Below are positions 1 to 8,800 of a DNA stretch of 43,713 nucleotides, piece after piece; positions within the stretch are counted from its first letter, which is position 1; each line of letters starts with the position of its first letter. The DNA is from Herminiimonas sp. Its GTDB lineage: Bacteria > Pseudomonadota > Gammaproteobacteria > Burkholderiales > Burkholderiaceae_D. The notes beneath the pieces are model-generated. The model saw only the letters and a program-made list of their open reading frames with translations, was not told the origin of the DNA and made no database searches. The translations under genes were made by a program, and so were the position numbers. The stretch is taken from assembly GCA_028292315.1 (NCBI GenBank), contig JAQGMO010000012.1:1-43713 (forward strand). The letters are read 5' to 3'.

Positions 1-233
1 AAATAACCTTCGATCATTGCGCCTGCTTCATGTGAAAGAGTTGACCATCCTGCTGTCGGGACTCCATGATACGCGTCCCGCTGCAGTGCAGCAAGGTGCA
101 GCGGCAAGACGGTCGAACAATCGGAAACCGGTTTGGATTCAATGAGAGAAACAGAGCGGGCAGCGGACCGGACAGCAGCGTTTCCCCCCGGGACTCAAAT
201 TACTACAGCAATGCTGCAACTAGTGTGATGACC

Positions 234-248
234 ACCGCCGAAGGCGGT
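234..248 (-). terminator. Possible terminator hairpin after the PEP-CTERM gene
   Basis: ACCGCC (234-239) and GGCGGT (243-248) form a perfect 6-bp stem. Read on the minus strand the loop is of the stable C(UUCG)G type. It lies about 18 nt past the stop codon at 266. No T-run follows, so a Rho-independent terminator is only a possibility. I see no gene in 1-265. Confidence 0.4.
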
Positions 249-265
249 AGGCCGCGGAAATTACG

Positions 266-1090
266 CTATCGGCGACGGCGTGATGCCGCGAGGCCGGCTA
301 ACAGTGCGAATCCGAACAGCGGCAATGTTCCCGGTTCTGGTACCGGTACGCGTACGGATGCCGGACGACCGCGTATGGCCATCTCGCCGCCGAACGGATT
401 GCCGTCGATGCCGACAATATGGAGGTCTTGATGGATTTCACCGAGGCGATCGAACTGCACAAGGTTCCCTGCGTCCCGGTCCCAGCCCCAGAATAAATCG
501 CTGACCTCTTCATAGGCCAATCCGACCAGGGTCCGATCAAGCAACAGCGTGTCCAAAAGCTTGCCAGTGAGGTCGAAATGGTCGATGGTATTGTCAAAAT
601 ACGATACAAAAAGCGTATTATCCGTCGGGTCGTAGGTGATGCCGCCGCCGTCGTCTCGTATGTTGAACAAAGCAGTTTGATCGCTCCAGTCGCTATTGGC
701 CACAGTAACTGAATTTGTGCCGGGAACGGGTAGCGTACTGCCACAGCACTCGACGCCGTAGTTCTTTCCATTGGTGCCGGTTGCGCCGTCCAGCACTTGT
801 GTAAAGTTATTACCACCTTCGGACTTACGCCCGGTTGCTACACCATCACCGAGCTCGTATTCCAGGGCATTGGCGTCATCCCGGTTGCCAAGCCAGATGG
901 AATCGCGAATGGCAGGAGCGTATCCGTAATAAGAGGTGGTAAAGGTCTTGACAATGGCGCCCTTCGAAATTTCCCATGCCGTCTTGTTGTCACCGTCGAA
1001 TAAATAATAAGAAGTGACATTTGTCGCCCCGGCTGAGCCGCTGACGCCCAGCGCGAGAGCGATTGCGAAAATTGCACGACGAATATTCAT
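266..1090 (-). CDS. PEP-CTERM sorting domain protein
   Basis: Secreted protein of 274 residues. The start at 1090 is chosen because AGGAG lies 5 nt upstream and a signal peptide follows at once (basic MNIRR, then a hydrophobic stretch ending near GSAGA); an ATG seven codons further out has neither advantage. The C-terminus shows the PEP-CTERM tripartite signal: VPEPGT, a hydrophobic helix of about 16 residues, and an SRRRR tail. In this family an exosortase removes the tail during export, usually in strains making extracellular polysaccharide; no exosortase gene is in this window. The middle of the protein (DPTDNTLFVSYFDN, HFDLTGKLLDT, and LAYEEVSDLFWGWDRDAGNL, each also containing short Asp/Asn/Gly turns) resembles blades of a beta-propeller (NHL/SMP-30-like), which is an inference from pattern only. 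The function is unknown. A perfect FNR-type box lies about 115 bp upstream. Confidence 0.9.
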   Translation of the reverse strand: MNIRRAIFAIALALGVSGSAGATNVTSYYLFDGDNKTAWEISKGAIVKTFTTSYYGYAPAIRDSIWLGNRDDANALEYELGDGVATGRKSEGGNNFTQVLDGATGTNGKNYGVECCGSTLPVPGTNSVTVANSDWSDQTALFNIRDDGGGITYDPTDNTLFVSYFDNTIDHFDLTGKLLDTLLLDRTLVGLAYEEVSDLFWGWDRDAGNLVQFDRLGEIHQDLHIVGIDGNPFGGEMAIRGRPASVRVPVPEPGTLPLFGFALLAGLAASRRRR

Positions 1091-1204
1091 GACGACTCCT
1101 GACCCGGCCAACTATATAAATGAATTAAAGTAAAACGTCTTCTAAATTTTGAAGCCCCCGTTTGCGGAGGAAGATTTCTTTAAAGCATTATTTATGCCAG
1201 GAAA

Positions 1205-1218
1205 TTGATATTTATCAA
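1205..1218 (-). promoter_or_regulatory. FNR/ANR-type box upstream of the PEP-CTERM gene
   Basis: TTGATATTTATCAA matches the FNR consensus TTGAT-N4-ATCAA at all ten defined positions. Its centre is at 1211.5. A weak -10-like TTTAAA on the minus strand (1184-1179) would put the transcription start near 1172, about 40 bp from the box centre, which is typical of an FNR-activated promoter. A second inverted repeat, GATAAAT-N5-ATTTATC, lies just beyond it at 1227-1245. The site is on the 5' side of the PEP-CTERM gene and downstream of the UspA gene. Confidence 0.6.
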
Positions 1219-1334
1219 ATTAATCTGATAAATCAATCATTTATCAATTGTCGTCAGGAATAAAAATACGTGTAAGCGCTCCTTTTATCGCTTGTTGTAA
1301 AGTTTACCGACACATTTTCGGCTGTGGTACGGCT

Positions 1335-1760
1335 TCAGGAACCAATAACGGTACAGTTCCCCGACACGCCAACCAGTTCCCGCACCTGCGCAGCCAGCGT
1401 CCCGAACACCTTTTCCGCATAGCCTTCCGCCCGCCCCATCACAATCCGGTCGCACCCGATTTCCTGCGCAAACCGGGCAATCGTCGGGGCCGTCCGGCCC
1501 ACGACAATATGCGTCCTGTAAGGTATCGCGGCCGCGTCGAGAGCAGCCCGCGCCGGCGCCAGCGCTTCCATACCGGCTTCCCGGTGTATCTCGGCGAGTT
1601 CGCTGTTTTTAAAGAACATCGCGACATGGCTTGAAACGGAAACCTGCACATTGAGCAAATGGATTTCGACCGGTTCTTCGCGATAGATGGCGATCGCTTC
1701 ATCGACCGCCGTCGCCATCCTCCCGCCGCAGGTACTAATTAAAACTAGCACTTTTTTCAT
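1335..1760 (-). CDS. Universal stress protein (UspA family)
   Basis: A 141-residue single-domain Usp protein, the usual length. It starts MKKVLVLIST, the first beta strand of the Usp fold, and ends with the family's C-terminal pattern (VVGRTAPTIARFAQ, GCDRIVMGRAEG, VSGNCTVIGS). The nucleotide-binding G-2X-G-9X-G(S/T) motif is only partly kept: after VMGR the sequence is AEGYAEKVFGT, so ATP binding is uncertain. The start at 1760 has AGGAAG/AGGAA upstream; longer in-frame extension overlaps the TerC gene and has no family similarity. Usp proteins are cytoplasmic and linked to stress survival. It lies 49 nt downstream of the terC-like gene on the same strand and may be co-transcribed. Confidence 0.88.
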   Translation of the reverse strand: MKKVLVLISTCGGRMATAVDEAIAIYREEPVEIHLLNVQVSVSSHVAMFFKNSELAEIHREAGMEALAPARAALDAAAIPYRTHIVVGRTAPTIARFAQEIGCDRIVMGRAEGYAEKVFGTLAAQVRELVGVSGNCTVIGS

Positions 1761-1809
1761 GATTCCTGCTTCCTTATGAAATGGATTCACGTCGGATCGG
1801 GATAGCCGT

Positions 1810-2502
1810 TCAGGCCGCGCCCGACACGGTATCTGCGGTGGACCGGCTTTGCAGCCACTTGCCGACTGCGACGACGAGGATGGCGCCAACGGCCGGGGCA
1901 ATCAGATGCAGGTTGTGATGCGCTTCCGTCCATGTCTTGATCGCGGGATCCGAGAATGCCATTTCTCCCGCAACCCAGCCTAGCAGCGCGGCGCCGATGG
2001 TGATAATGATCGGGAACCGGGTCATCAGTTTCAGAATTACGGTGCTGCCATAGATGATCAGCGGGATGCTGACCGCCAGCCCGATCACGAGCAGGGTGAC
2101 ATTGCCCTTCGCTGCCGCGGCGACGCCGATCACATTGTCGAGGCTCATCACGAGGTCCGCGACGATAATGGTCTTGATTGCCGCTGCCAGGTTCGAATGG
2201 CCCTCGAGCTCCTCTTCACCGTCCTCGCCCTTCAACAGGTTCACGCCGATCCAGAGCAGCAAGGCTGCGCCCGCCAGCTTGAGGTACGGTTGGGAAAGCA
2301 GATAGACGGCGAAGAACGTGAGCACGATCCGCAAGACAATCGCGCCGATGCTGCCGAAGATGATCGCCTTTTTTTGCTGCGAGGGCGGCAGTGACCGTGA
2401 GGCCAATGCGATAACGACAGCATTGTCGCCGCTGAGCACGATGTTGATCATCATGATCTGCGACAGGGCGAGCCAGAATTCTGGGGTGGTAAGCATGGAC
2501 AT
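1810..2502 (-). CDS. TerC/YjbE-family integral membrane protein
   Basis: A 230-residue membrane protein of the TerC superfamily, YjbE-like branch, with about seven hydrophobic segments. Two family hallmarks are visible: SGDNAVVIALA (about residues 24-34) and the internal-duplication partner MSLDNVIGVAAAA in the second half, each with the Asp-Asn pair placed inside a membrane helix. Members are linked to metal-ion export (manganese, calcium) and tellurium resistance; which ion applies here cannot be told. The start at 2502 has AAGGAG 7 nt upstream. A tract KGEDGEEELEG forms an acidic loop between the two halves. It is followed by the UspA gene on the same strand. The upstream region does not show the yybP-ykoY manganese riboswitch often found before such genes. 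Confidence 0.88.
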   Translation of the reverse strand: MSMLTTPEFWLALSQIMMINIVLSGDNAVVIALASRSLPPSQQKKAIIFGSIGAIVLRIVLTFFAVYLLSQPYLKLAGAALLLWIGVNLLKGEDGEEELEGHSNLAAAIKTIIVADLVMSLDNVIGVAAAAKGNVTLLVIGLAVSIPLIIYGSTVILKLMTRFPIIITIGAALLGWVAGEMAFSDPAIKTWTEAHHNLHLIAPAVGAILVVAVGKWLQSRSTADTVSGAA

Positions 2503-2685
2503 CCGTGTCTCCTTATACGATTGAAGGAGACCAGACCCGGCCTCCGATCTGTCAACAGCATATAGAGGGGGCCTTACGCTTAGCTGTCCCTTACCTTACG
2601 CAATCCTTTCCATTTCCTTTCACCAGCCTTACAAGCGGCTCAGGCAATTTCAGGCGCGGGTCGGCAACTGCGGATTCCGGGATTC

Positions 2686-4065
2686 TCAGATTCTGTATCG
2701 CGAGGGCGGAAAGAAAACGGTAAACGTGTTGCCGATGCCGTCCACGTCTTCTTCCAGCGTAATGCGGGCCTGATGCAGCGCCGCGATTTCGCTGACGATG
2801 GCCAGTCCGAGCCCGCTTCCGTCGGTAGGCGTGCCGAGCAGCCTGTGAAAGCGCTCGAAAATGCGTTTGCGCTCTTCGACCGGAATGCTGGGGCCATCGT
2901 CGCTGATGTGCAGCGTCCCGTGCTCGCCGCCGGTGACCCTGACCGTGACACGTCCTCCATCCTGGCTGTAGCGTACGGCGTTATCGATCAGGTTGTTTAC
3001 CAGTTCGCGCAGGCGCTGCGGGTCGCCGTCGACCATTACCACCGATCCGGCGCCATCGAAGCCAAGGTCGATGCTGCGCTTGAGCGCTTCCGGCACCCAC
3101 TCCATCGTGATATCGAGCGCAAATGCATTGAGGTCGAGCGGTTGCAATTCAATCATTTCGACTGCGCCCGGCTCATTACGGGCCAGCGATAACAACTGCA
3201 CGACCAGCCGTGACAACCGGTCCGCGCTGATGTAAAGCTGCGCCACCGCGTGCTGCAGTTTCGGCAAATCGTTCTCGCGCAGGGCGAGCTCGATTTGCGC
3301 CTTGATTCCGGCAACCGGCGTCTTGAGCTGATGCGCCGCGTCGGCAATGAAGCGGTTTTGAAAATCGAGCGTCTTGTGCAGGCGCAGCATCAAGTCGTTG
3401 ACTTCTTCCACCAGCGGTCTCACTTCACCGGGAACGTCGCGGATATCGACCGGGCTGAGATCGAGATGGGAACGATCGGAAACCGCCCGTTTCAATCGCC
3501 GCAGCGGAGCGAGGCCCCGCCCGATTCCGAAATAGACGCCGGCACTGGCAAAGATAATCAGCAGCAGTTGCGGGACAACGACGTTGGCCAGGATGTCGCG
3601 CGCCAGCCGGTTGCGCCGGTTGAGCGTTTCGGCAACCTGTACCAGGACAACCGCCGACGGACGGTTTTCGTCGAACGACATGCGGGCGGCGATGACCCTT
3701 ACCGGCATGTCGCCCAATACGTCGTCATAGAACACCGGTTTGCCGCTCACTAACCCGCGCGATGGTGGTTGCCGTATTGCGGCGGTACCGCCGATGACAA
3801 TGCCGTCTTCGGACGTTACTTTGAAATAGAGCCGATCGTCCTGGTCGATCAGGAGAATTTTCTCGGCGCTGGCCGACATGTCCAGCCTGGGGCCGGACCC
3901 ATTGGGTTTGACATGAAGCACGACCTCCCGTGCGATTTCATGCAGCGACCGATCGTATGCCAGGTTGGAGAAATTCAGCGAGGTTGAATAGGTAACCAGC
4001 GTATCGAGGATCAGCATCGCAAACAGCGGTCCGAGCAGCCACGCCAGCAGCTTGCGTTGCAGCAT
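2686..4065 (-). CDS. TctE-like sensor histidine kinase
   Basis: Membrane sensor kinase of 459 residues. Order: membrane helix at about 8-28, periplasmic sensor region of about 130 residues (Sensor_TctE/2CSK type), second helix at about 160-183, HAMP-like linker, HisKA with the phospho-accepting His in AADAAHQLKTP (H245), then HATPase with the N box NLIDNAVRYS (about 358), a G1 box that reads DDGPSIP rather than DNGPGI, and the G2 box GSGLGLAI (416-423). Length and sequence fit the TctE/BctE/QseC group, whose known members sense tricarboxylates. The start at 4065 is 4 nt after the regulator's stop at 4070, implying translational coupling; an ATG at 4083 is also possible. No tctABC transporter is adjacent. 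Confidence 0.9.
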   Translation of the reverse strand: MLQRKLLAWLLGPLFAMLILDTLVTYSTSLNFSNLAYDRSLHEIAREVVLHVKPNGSGPRLDMSASAEKILLIDQDDRLYFKVTSEDGIVIGGTAAIRQPPSRGLVSGKPVFYDDVLGDMPVRVIAARMSFDENRPSAVVLVQVAETLNRRNRLARDILANVVVPQLLLIIFASAGVYFGIGRGLAPLRRLKRAVSDRSHLDLSPVDIRDVPGEVRPLVEEVNDLMLRLHKTLDFQNRFIADAAHQLKTPVAGIKAQIELALRENDLPKLQHAVAQLYISADRLSRLVVQLLSLARNEPGAVEMIELQPLDLNAFALDITMEWVPEALKRSIDLGFDGAGSVVMVDGDPQRLRELVNNLIDNAVRYSQDGGRVTVRVTGGEHGTLHISDDGPSIPVEERKRIFERFHRLLGTPTDGSGLGLAIVSEIAALHQARITLEEDVDGIGNTFTVFFPPSRYRI

Positions 4066-4069
4066 GGGT

Positions 4070-4747
4070 TCATTCCGGTGCATTGTTCCGATCCAGAAGA
4101 TATCCCATGCCACGAACGGTGCGTATCTGGCAGCCGAACGGTTCGAGTTTTTTACGGACGCGATATACATAGACTTCGATCGCATTCGGTCCGACTTCAT
4201 CGCCCCATCCATACAGGTGATTGACCATGTGCTCCTTGCTGACCACACGGCCTTCCTTCATGAGCAGCAACTCGAGGACAGCAAGCTCGCGTGCGGACAA
4301 TTCGACCGGCTGCTCATCGTGAAACAGGCGCCGGCCGGCCGTATCGAGACGGAGGCGCCCGTGCAGCAGGTCCGGCGTGGAATTGGCATTTCCCCGGCGA
4401 AGCAGCGCGCGCACGCGGGCTTCGAGTTCGGGCAGGTCGAACGGTTTCGCGAGATAGTCGTCGGCTCCCAGGTCCAGGCCGCGCACGCGGTCGGCAAGCG
4501 CATCGAGAGCAGTCAGTATGAGCACCGGGACCGTCGATTTCCGGCCCCGCAAGCGCCGCAACACTTCAAAGCCGCCCAGCCCGGGAAGACCGATATCGAG
4601 GATCACGAGGTCATAGATTTGTATGTGGAGGGCATTGTCGGCCTCGTCGCCATTACTGACAAGATCGACCGCATAGGCGGACTGGACCAATGCCCGATAG
4701 AGTACATCGGCGAGTATCTTGTCATCCTCGACGAGAAGAATTCGCAT
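4070..4747 (-). CDS. TctD-like OmpR-family response regulator
   Basis: A 225-residue response regulator. The receiver domain (1-120) has the acidic pair ED at 7-8, the phospho-acceptor Asp51 in LVILDIGLPG, Thr79 and Lys101 in LAKPFDL. The C-terminal winged helix (about 125-220) contains the typical LSARELAVLELLL and NAIEVYVYRVRKKL and ends with TVRGMGYLL. The start at 4747 is preceded by AGGAACCGGAA; an ATG at 4774 has no ribosome site. It forms an operon with the kinase gene downstream (gap of 4 nt). Relatives control citrate/tricarboxylate uptake, but here the divergent neighbour is a PaiB-like protein, so the target genes are unknown. Confidence 0.92.
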   Translation of the reverse strand: MRILLVEDDKILADVLYRALVQSAYAVDLVSNGDEADNALHIQIYDLVILDIGLPGLGGFEVLRRLRGRKSTVPVLILTALDALADRVRGLDLGADDYLAKPFDLPELEARVRALLRRGNANSTPDLLHGRLRLDTAGRRLFHDEQPVELSARELAVLELLLMKEGRVVSKEHMVNHLYGWGDEVGPNAIEVYVYRVRKKLEPFGCQIRTVRGMGYLLDRNNAPE

Positions 4748-4827
4748 CGTGTTCCGGTTCCTGTAGTTGTTCATGCGCGTGAAGCGCTCGCGGCTGATTC
4801 TAACCCATCCGGCTAATTGCCTGTTCG

Positions 4828-4862
4828 CCGGATAGACCAGATAGACCGGATAGACCGGATAG
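4828..4862. repeat. 9-bp tandem repeat CGGATAGAC in a divergent promoter region
   Basis: Nearly four head-to-tail copies of CGGATAGAC (starting at 4829, 4838, 4847 and 4856) with one mismatch, A for G in the second copy; the last copy is partial. It lies in the 190-bp region between the divergent regulator gene (4747) and the PaiB-like gene (4938). It could be a slippage-prone repeat that changes promoter spacing, or binding sites; nothing decides between them. Confidence 0.85.
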
Positions 4863-4937
4863 GAAATCCGTCCGATGCCTTCTGGGATAACATATGCCTG
4901 TTCCCGATTTGTCTGCGGACTAACAAAAGGACCCCCG

Positions 4938-5576
4938 ATGTATTTGCCACCGGCTTTCCGCGAAGACCGCATCGATGTTCAGCACGACCTGATTCGAACC
5001 CATCCGCTGGGACTGCTGATTACGGCGGGCCCTGGCGGGCTGATGGCGAACCCGGTACCGTTCCTGGTCTACGCGGAGGAGGGCGGGCGAGGTACCCTGC
5101 GGGCCCACGTTTCGCGCGCCAATCCCGTGTTGCAGGAATTGGCCGCGGTACCGGAATGTTTGATCGTATTCCAGGGACCGCAACACTATGTTACGCCGTC
5201 ATGGTATGCAACCAAGGAGGAGTCTGGAAAGGTTGTCCCGACCTGGAACTACGTGACTGTGCATGCGTGGGGAGCGCCGCGCGTCGTGGACGACGGCGCG
5301 TGGCTGCGTCGCCAGCTCGAAGACCTCACGCGATCGCAGGAACGCGCGCGCCCGGCCCCGTGGAGCATCGATGACGCGCCCGGCGACTTTATCGCAGCAC
5401 AGATGAAGGGCATCACCGGTGTTGAAATTTCGATCACGCGCGTCGAAGGCAAATGGAAACTCAGCCAGAACCGTCTCGAGGCCGACAGGCAGGGGGTGGC
5501 GGATGGACTGCGCACCCAAAGTGAATCCGGCAAAGCGATGGCCGACCTGATTGCGGCAATGACGAGGAATGGCTGA
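4938..5576 (+). CDS. PaiB-family FMN-binding protein/transcriptional repressor-like
   Basis: A 212-residue protein of the PaiB (FMN_bind_2) family, close to the usual ~205 residues. Family features are MYLPPAFRE at the N-terminus, ANPVPFLVY, RAHVSRANP, the signature GPQHYVTPSWY, and VPTWNYVTVHAWG in the flavin-like split barrel. Bacillus PaiB was described as a repressor of sporulation and protease genes; most proteobacterial homologues have no tested function, and an oxidoreductase or flavin-dependent role is equally possible. The start at 4938 has AAAGGA 6 nt upstream; an upstream in-frame ATG at 4875 lies within the promoter region and adds unconserved residues. Divergent from the TctD-like gene. 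Confidence 0.88.
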   Translation: MYLPPAFREDRIDVQHDLIRTHPLGLLITAGPGGLMANPVPFLVYAEEGGRGTLRAHVSRANPVLQELAAVPECLIVFQGPQHYVTPSWYATKEESGKVVPTWNYVTVHAWGAPRVVDDGAWLRRQLEDLTRSQERARPAPWSIDDAPGDFIAAQMKGITGVEISITRVEGKWKLSQNRLEADRQGVADGLRTQSESGKAMADLIAAMTRNG

Positions 5577-5697
5577 TTGCGGCAGGCGGGTGATGATGAT
5601 TCATGCAAATTCAGGTTAACTAAAAATAAGGATCCCATCCGGCGCAATCCGGAATCAGTCGCCTGACTATGCTACTGCTGTGGCATCGATACAACCG

Positions 5698-5728
5698 TTG
5701 ATATTTCTCAGTGGCAATTATGTATAAT
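5698..5728 (+). promoter_or_regulatory. Candidate sigma-70 promoter for the multi-sensor GGDEF-EAL gene
   Basis: TTGATA (5698-5703) and a perfect TATAAT (5723-5728) preceded directly by TG. The 19-bp spacing is long, but the -10 is strong. A start near 5735 would give a leader of about 100 nt. The rest of 5577-5836 holds nothing else that I recognise. Confidence 0.5.
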
Positions 5729-5836
5729 CGGGTTCACGCTGGCTAATTAATTCTTTGTTGGTTTGCACACTCTTCCAAAGCGCACTCCGTCCCTTTGGAA
5801 AGTCTTTTTCCGCACAAGCAAATTCGACTAGACGCA

Positions 5837-8800
5837 ATGACATCCCCTGAAATTTTGACGAAACTGGATTGCCTGAATAACTATTTAAGCGTCGAAAACG
5901 GCCCCGCCAGTCAGGTAAACCGGGATCAGCTTGAAACTCAGAAACTAGCCACGACGCTCACCACCGTCCTTGAAAGCATTACGGACGCATTCTTCATGCT
6001 GGACCATGAGTGGCGATTTACCTATGTTAACAAGGCTGCGGAAAATATCCTGCGGCGCCCGCGGGCCGAGCTTCTTTGCAAAGTAGTCTGGGACGAATTC
6101 CGGGAAACCGTCGGCAGCACCTTTTATATCGAATCCCATCGCGCAGTCGAACAACATTGCACAACAGCCTATGTGGAATTCTACCAACCCTTGGGCGCAT
6201 GGCTGGAAGTCCGCGCTTATCCTTCCGTGGAAGGACTGGCGGTGTATTTTCGTGACGTGACCGAGCGTAAAGAGGCACAGGACCGGATTCGGGAGAGTGA
6301 AGAACGCTTCAGGATCATAGCCAGGGCGACCACCGACCGCATCTGGGATTGGGACGCAAGGACGGGCAAGCTATGGTGGAACGAAAGCATGCATGACGCG
6401 TTCGCTATTCCGTTTCCAGACGGTGAGCCGAACATCGAAGCATGGTCCGGCCGCATCCATCCGGACGACAAGGCCCGGGTCTTGCAAGGCATCCAGGAGC
6501 TGGTCGAAGGCGGTGGGGAAAACTGGTCTGACGAATATCGTTTCATGCGCAATGATGGTTCGTATGCCTACGTGCTCGATCATGGCTTCGTGGTGCGCGA
6601 CGGCGATCGCCGCCTCACGCGCATTGTCGGCGGCATGACCGATCAGACTGCCCGCAAGCACTCGGAACTGGAACGGGACAAGCTGTACAAGGAAAAAATG
6701 CTCCTGCTCGAATCCACGGGCGAAGGTATTTGCGGCATCGATACCGATGGGCGCTGCACGTTCATCAACGGAGCGGCTGCACGCATGCTGGGATATGAGG
6801 TGGCGGAGGTGCTCGGCAAATCCCTGCATGAGCTCGTTCATCGCCATCTCCCCGATGGCGCGGCTAATCCGCCGGAGCAGTGCATCTTCGTTGAGGCGTC
6901 GCGCGCCGGCCGATCCCGACGTACCGAGGACGAGATTTTCTGGCGCAAGGATGAAACGTCGTTCCCGGTGGAGTACGCTTCCTACCCGATCGTGGACGCC
7001 GGCAAAACGGTCGGCAGCGTTATCACTTTCTCGGATATCACGGAACGCAAGCAGGCCAGGCTGGAAATCATCCGCATCAACCGCGCACTGCGAATGCGCA
7101 CTGCCTGCAACGAACTGCTGATCCGCGCAACCGATGAAACAGAATTGCTTACCGAAGTATGCCGCCTTGCCCTCGATATCGGCGGATACCGGATGGCATG
7201 GGTAGGCTATGCGCAGGATGATGAAAGGCGATCGATCCGGATCGCTGCGCAGGCCGGATGTGATGATGCCGGCTTCATCGCCGCGCTGAACCTCAGTTGG
7301 TCCGAAGATAATTGGACAGGACAGGGGCCGGCCGGCCGGACCATACGCAGCGGCATGCCGGAAGTATGCGAGGATATTACAAAAGATCCAACGCTTTCCC
7401 GACTGGTGCCAGACATGGCGCAGCGCGGCTACCGCGGCTTGATCTGCCTGCCATTGCGCGAAAATTCGCGAACGGCCGGATTGCTGGTTCTCTATTTGGA
7501 TGAGGTTCGTCCAGCCACTGCCGAAGAAATCAAACTGCTGCAGGATTTGACGGATGACCTGGCTTTCGGTATCGGCAATCTTCGTTCCCAGGAAGAGCGG
7601 CGCCGAATTCACCTGGCCGTGCTGAAAGTCGCCGCCGGCGTGTCCGCCAGGGCCGGCACCGAATTCTTCGAGCAACTGGCGCGTAACATGGCTGAAGCGG
7701 TCGGCGCGCAGGCGGGCTTTGTATCCAAGCTGCTTCCGGGCGAGCCCTCGACCGCGCGCTCGATTGCCGCCATCGCCAATGGAGAACGGCTGGATAATTT
7801 TAATTACCAAATCGCGGGTACGCCCTGGGAAATGCTGGTGCGGGATGATCATTGCGTGATAAGCACCGCGGTCGCCGAGCATTTTCCAGGCATTCCCCTG
7901 GCGTTATCCAGCGCGCAGGGGCTGGTGGGGGAGCGCCTCGTCAACTCCGTCGGCCAGCCGGTAGGACACCTGTTCGTCCTGTTCCGGGAGCCGTTGAAGC
8001 GATCCGATTTCATCATGTCGACGCTCCGTATCTTCGCCACTCGCGCCGCGGCCGAACTGGAGCGCCGGGTCGCTGATGCGCATATCAGCGATCAGGCTTC
8101 GCTGCTCGACAAGGCAAAGGACGCCATCGTCGTGCGCGGAATCGACAATCGGGTGCGCTTCTGGAACAAGGGCGCGGAACGGCTGTATGGCTGGACGCAG
8201 GCGGAAGCGATCGGCAAATCGATTGAGGAACTCCTTTACGATGATCCTGCCGCGCTACACATGGCTACCGCCAGCGTTCTTGCAAATGGCGAGTGGAGCG
8301 GCGAAATCACCGAGCGTCGCAAGGACGGCAGCACGGTGACGATCGAGGCCAACTGGACCCTGGTGCGGGACGATGATGGACAGCCGCAATCGATCCTGGC
8401 GATCAAGACCGATATCACGCGGCGCAAGGCAGCCGAGCATGAAATCCAGAATCTCGCGTTTTACGATCCGCTGACCACTCTGCCCAATCGCCGGTTTCTG
8501 CTGGAACGGCTGGGACGGGCTTTGTCGGGAAGTGCCCGCAATCACTGCGGCGGCGCGCTCCTGTTCATCGACCTGGATAATTTCAAAGCCCTCAACGATA
8601 CCTTAGGCCATGAACAGGGTGATTTGCTGCTGCAGCAGGTCGCCCTCCGCCTGGTTGCGTGCGTTCACGAAAGCGATGCTGTCGCCCGGCTCGGCGGCGA
8701 CGAATTCGTGGTGGTGCTGGAAAACCTGAACGACAATCCCCACGAAGCTGCTGTCCAGGCAAAAGCCATCGGTGAAAATGTCCTTGCCGCGCTCAACGCG

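Noticed and set aside
66-431. Short plus-strand frame at the window start
   Set aside because: It overlaps the end of the PEP-CTERM gene, is rich in Arg/Ser/Pro without any motif, and has no ribosome site.
2503-2685. Manganese (yybP-ykoY) riboswitch before the TerC-family gene
   Set aside because: Genes of this kind often carry one, so I looked for the conserved loops on the minus strand; the sequence does not contain them.
6371-7882. 503-residue open frame on the minus strand
   Set aside because: It lies entirely inside the GGDEF-EAL gene, has no recognisable domain, and is the kind of long antisense frame expected in GC-rich coding DNA.
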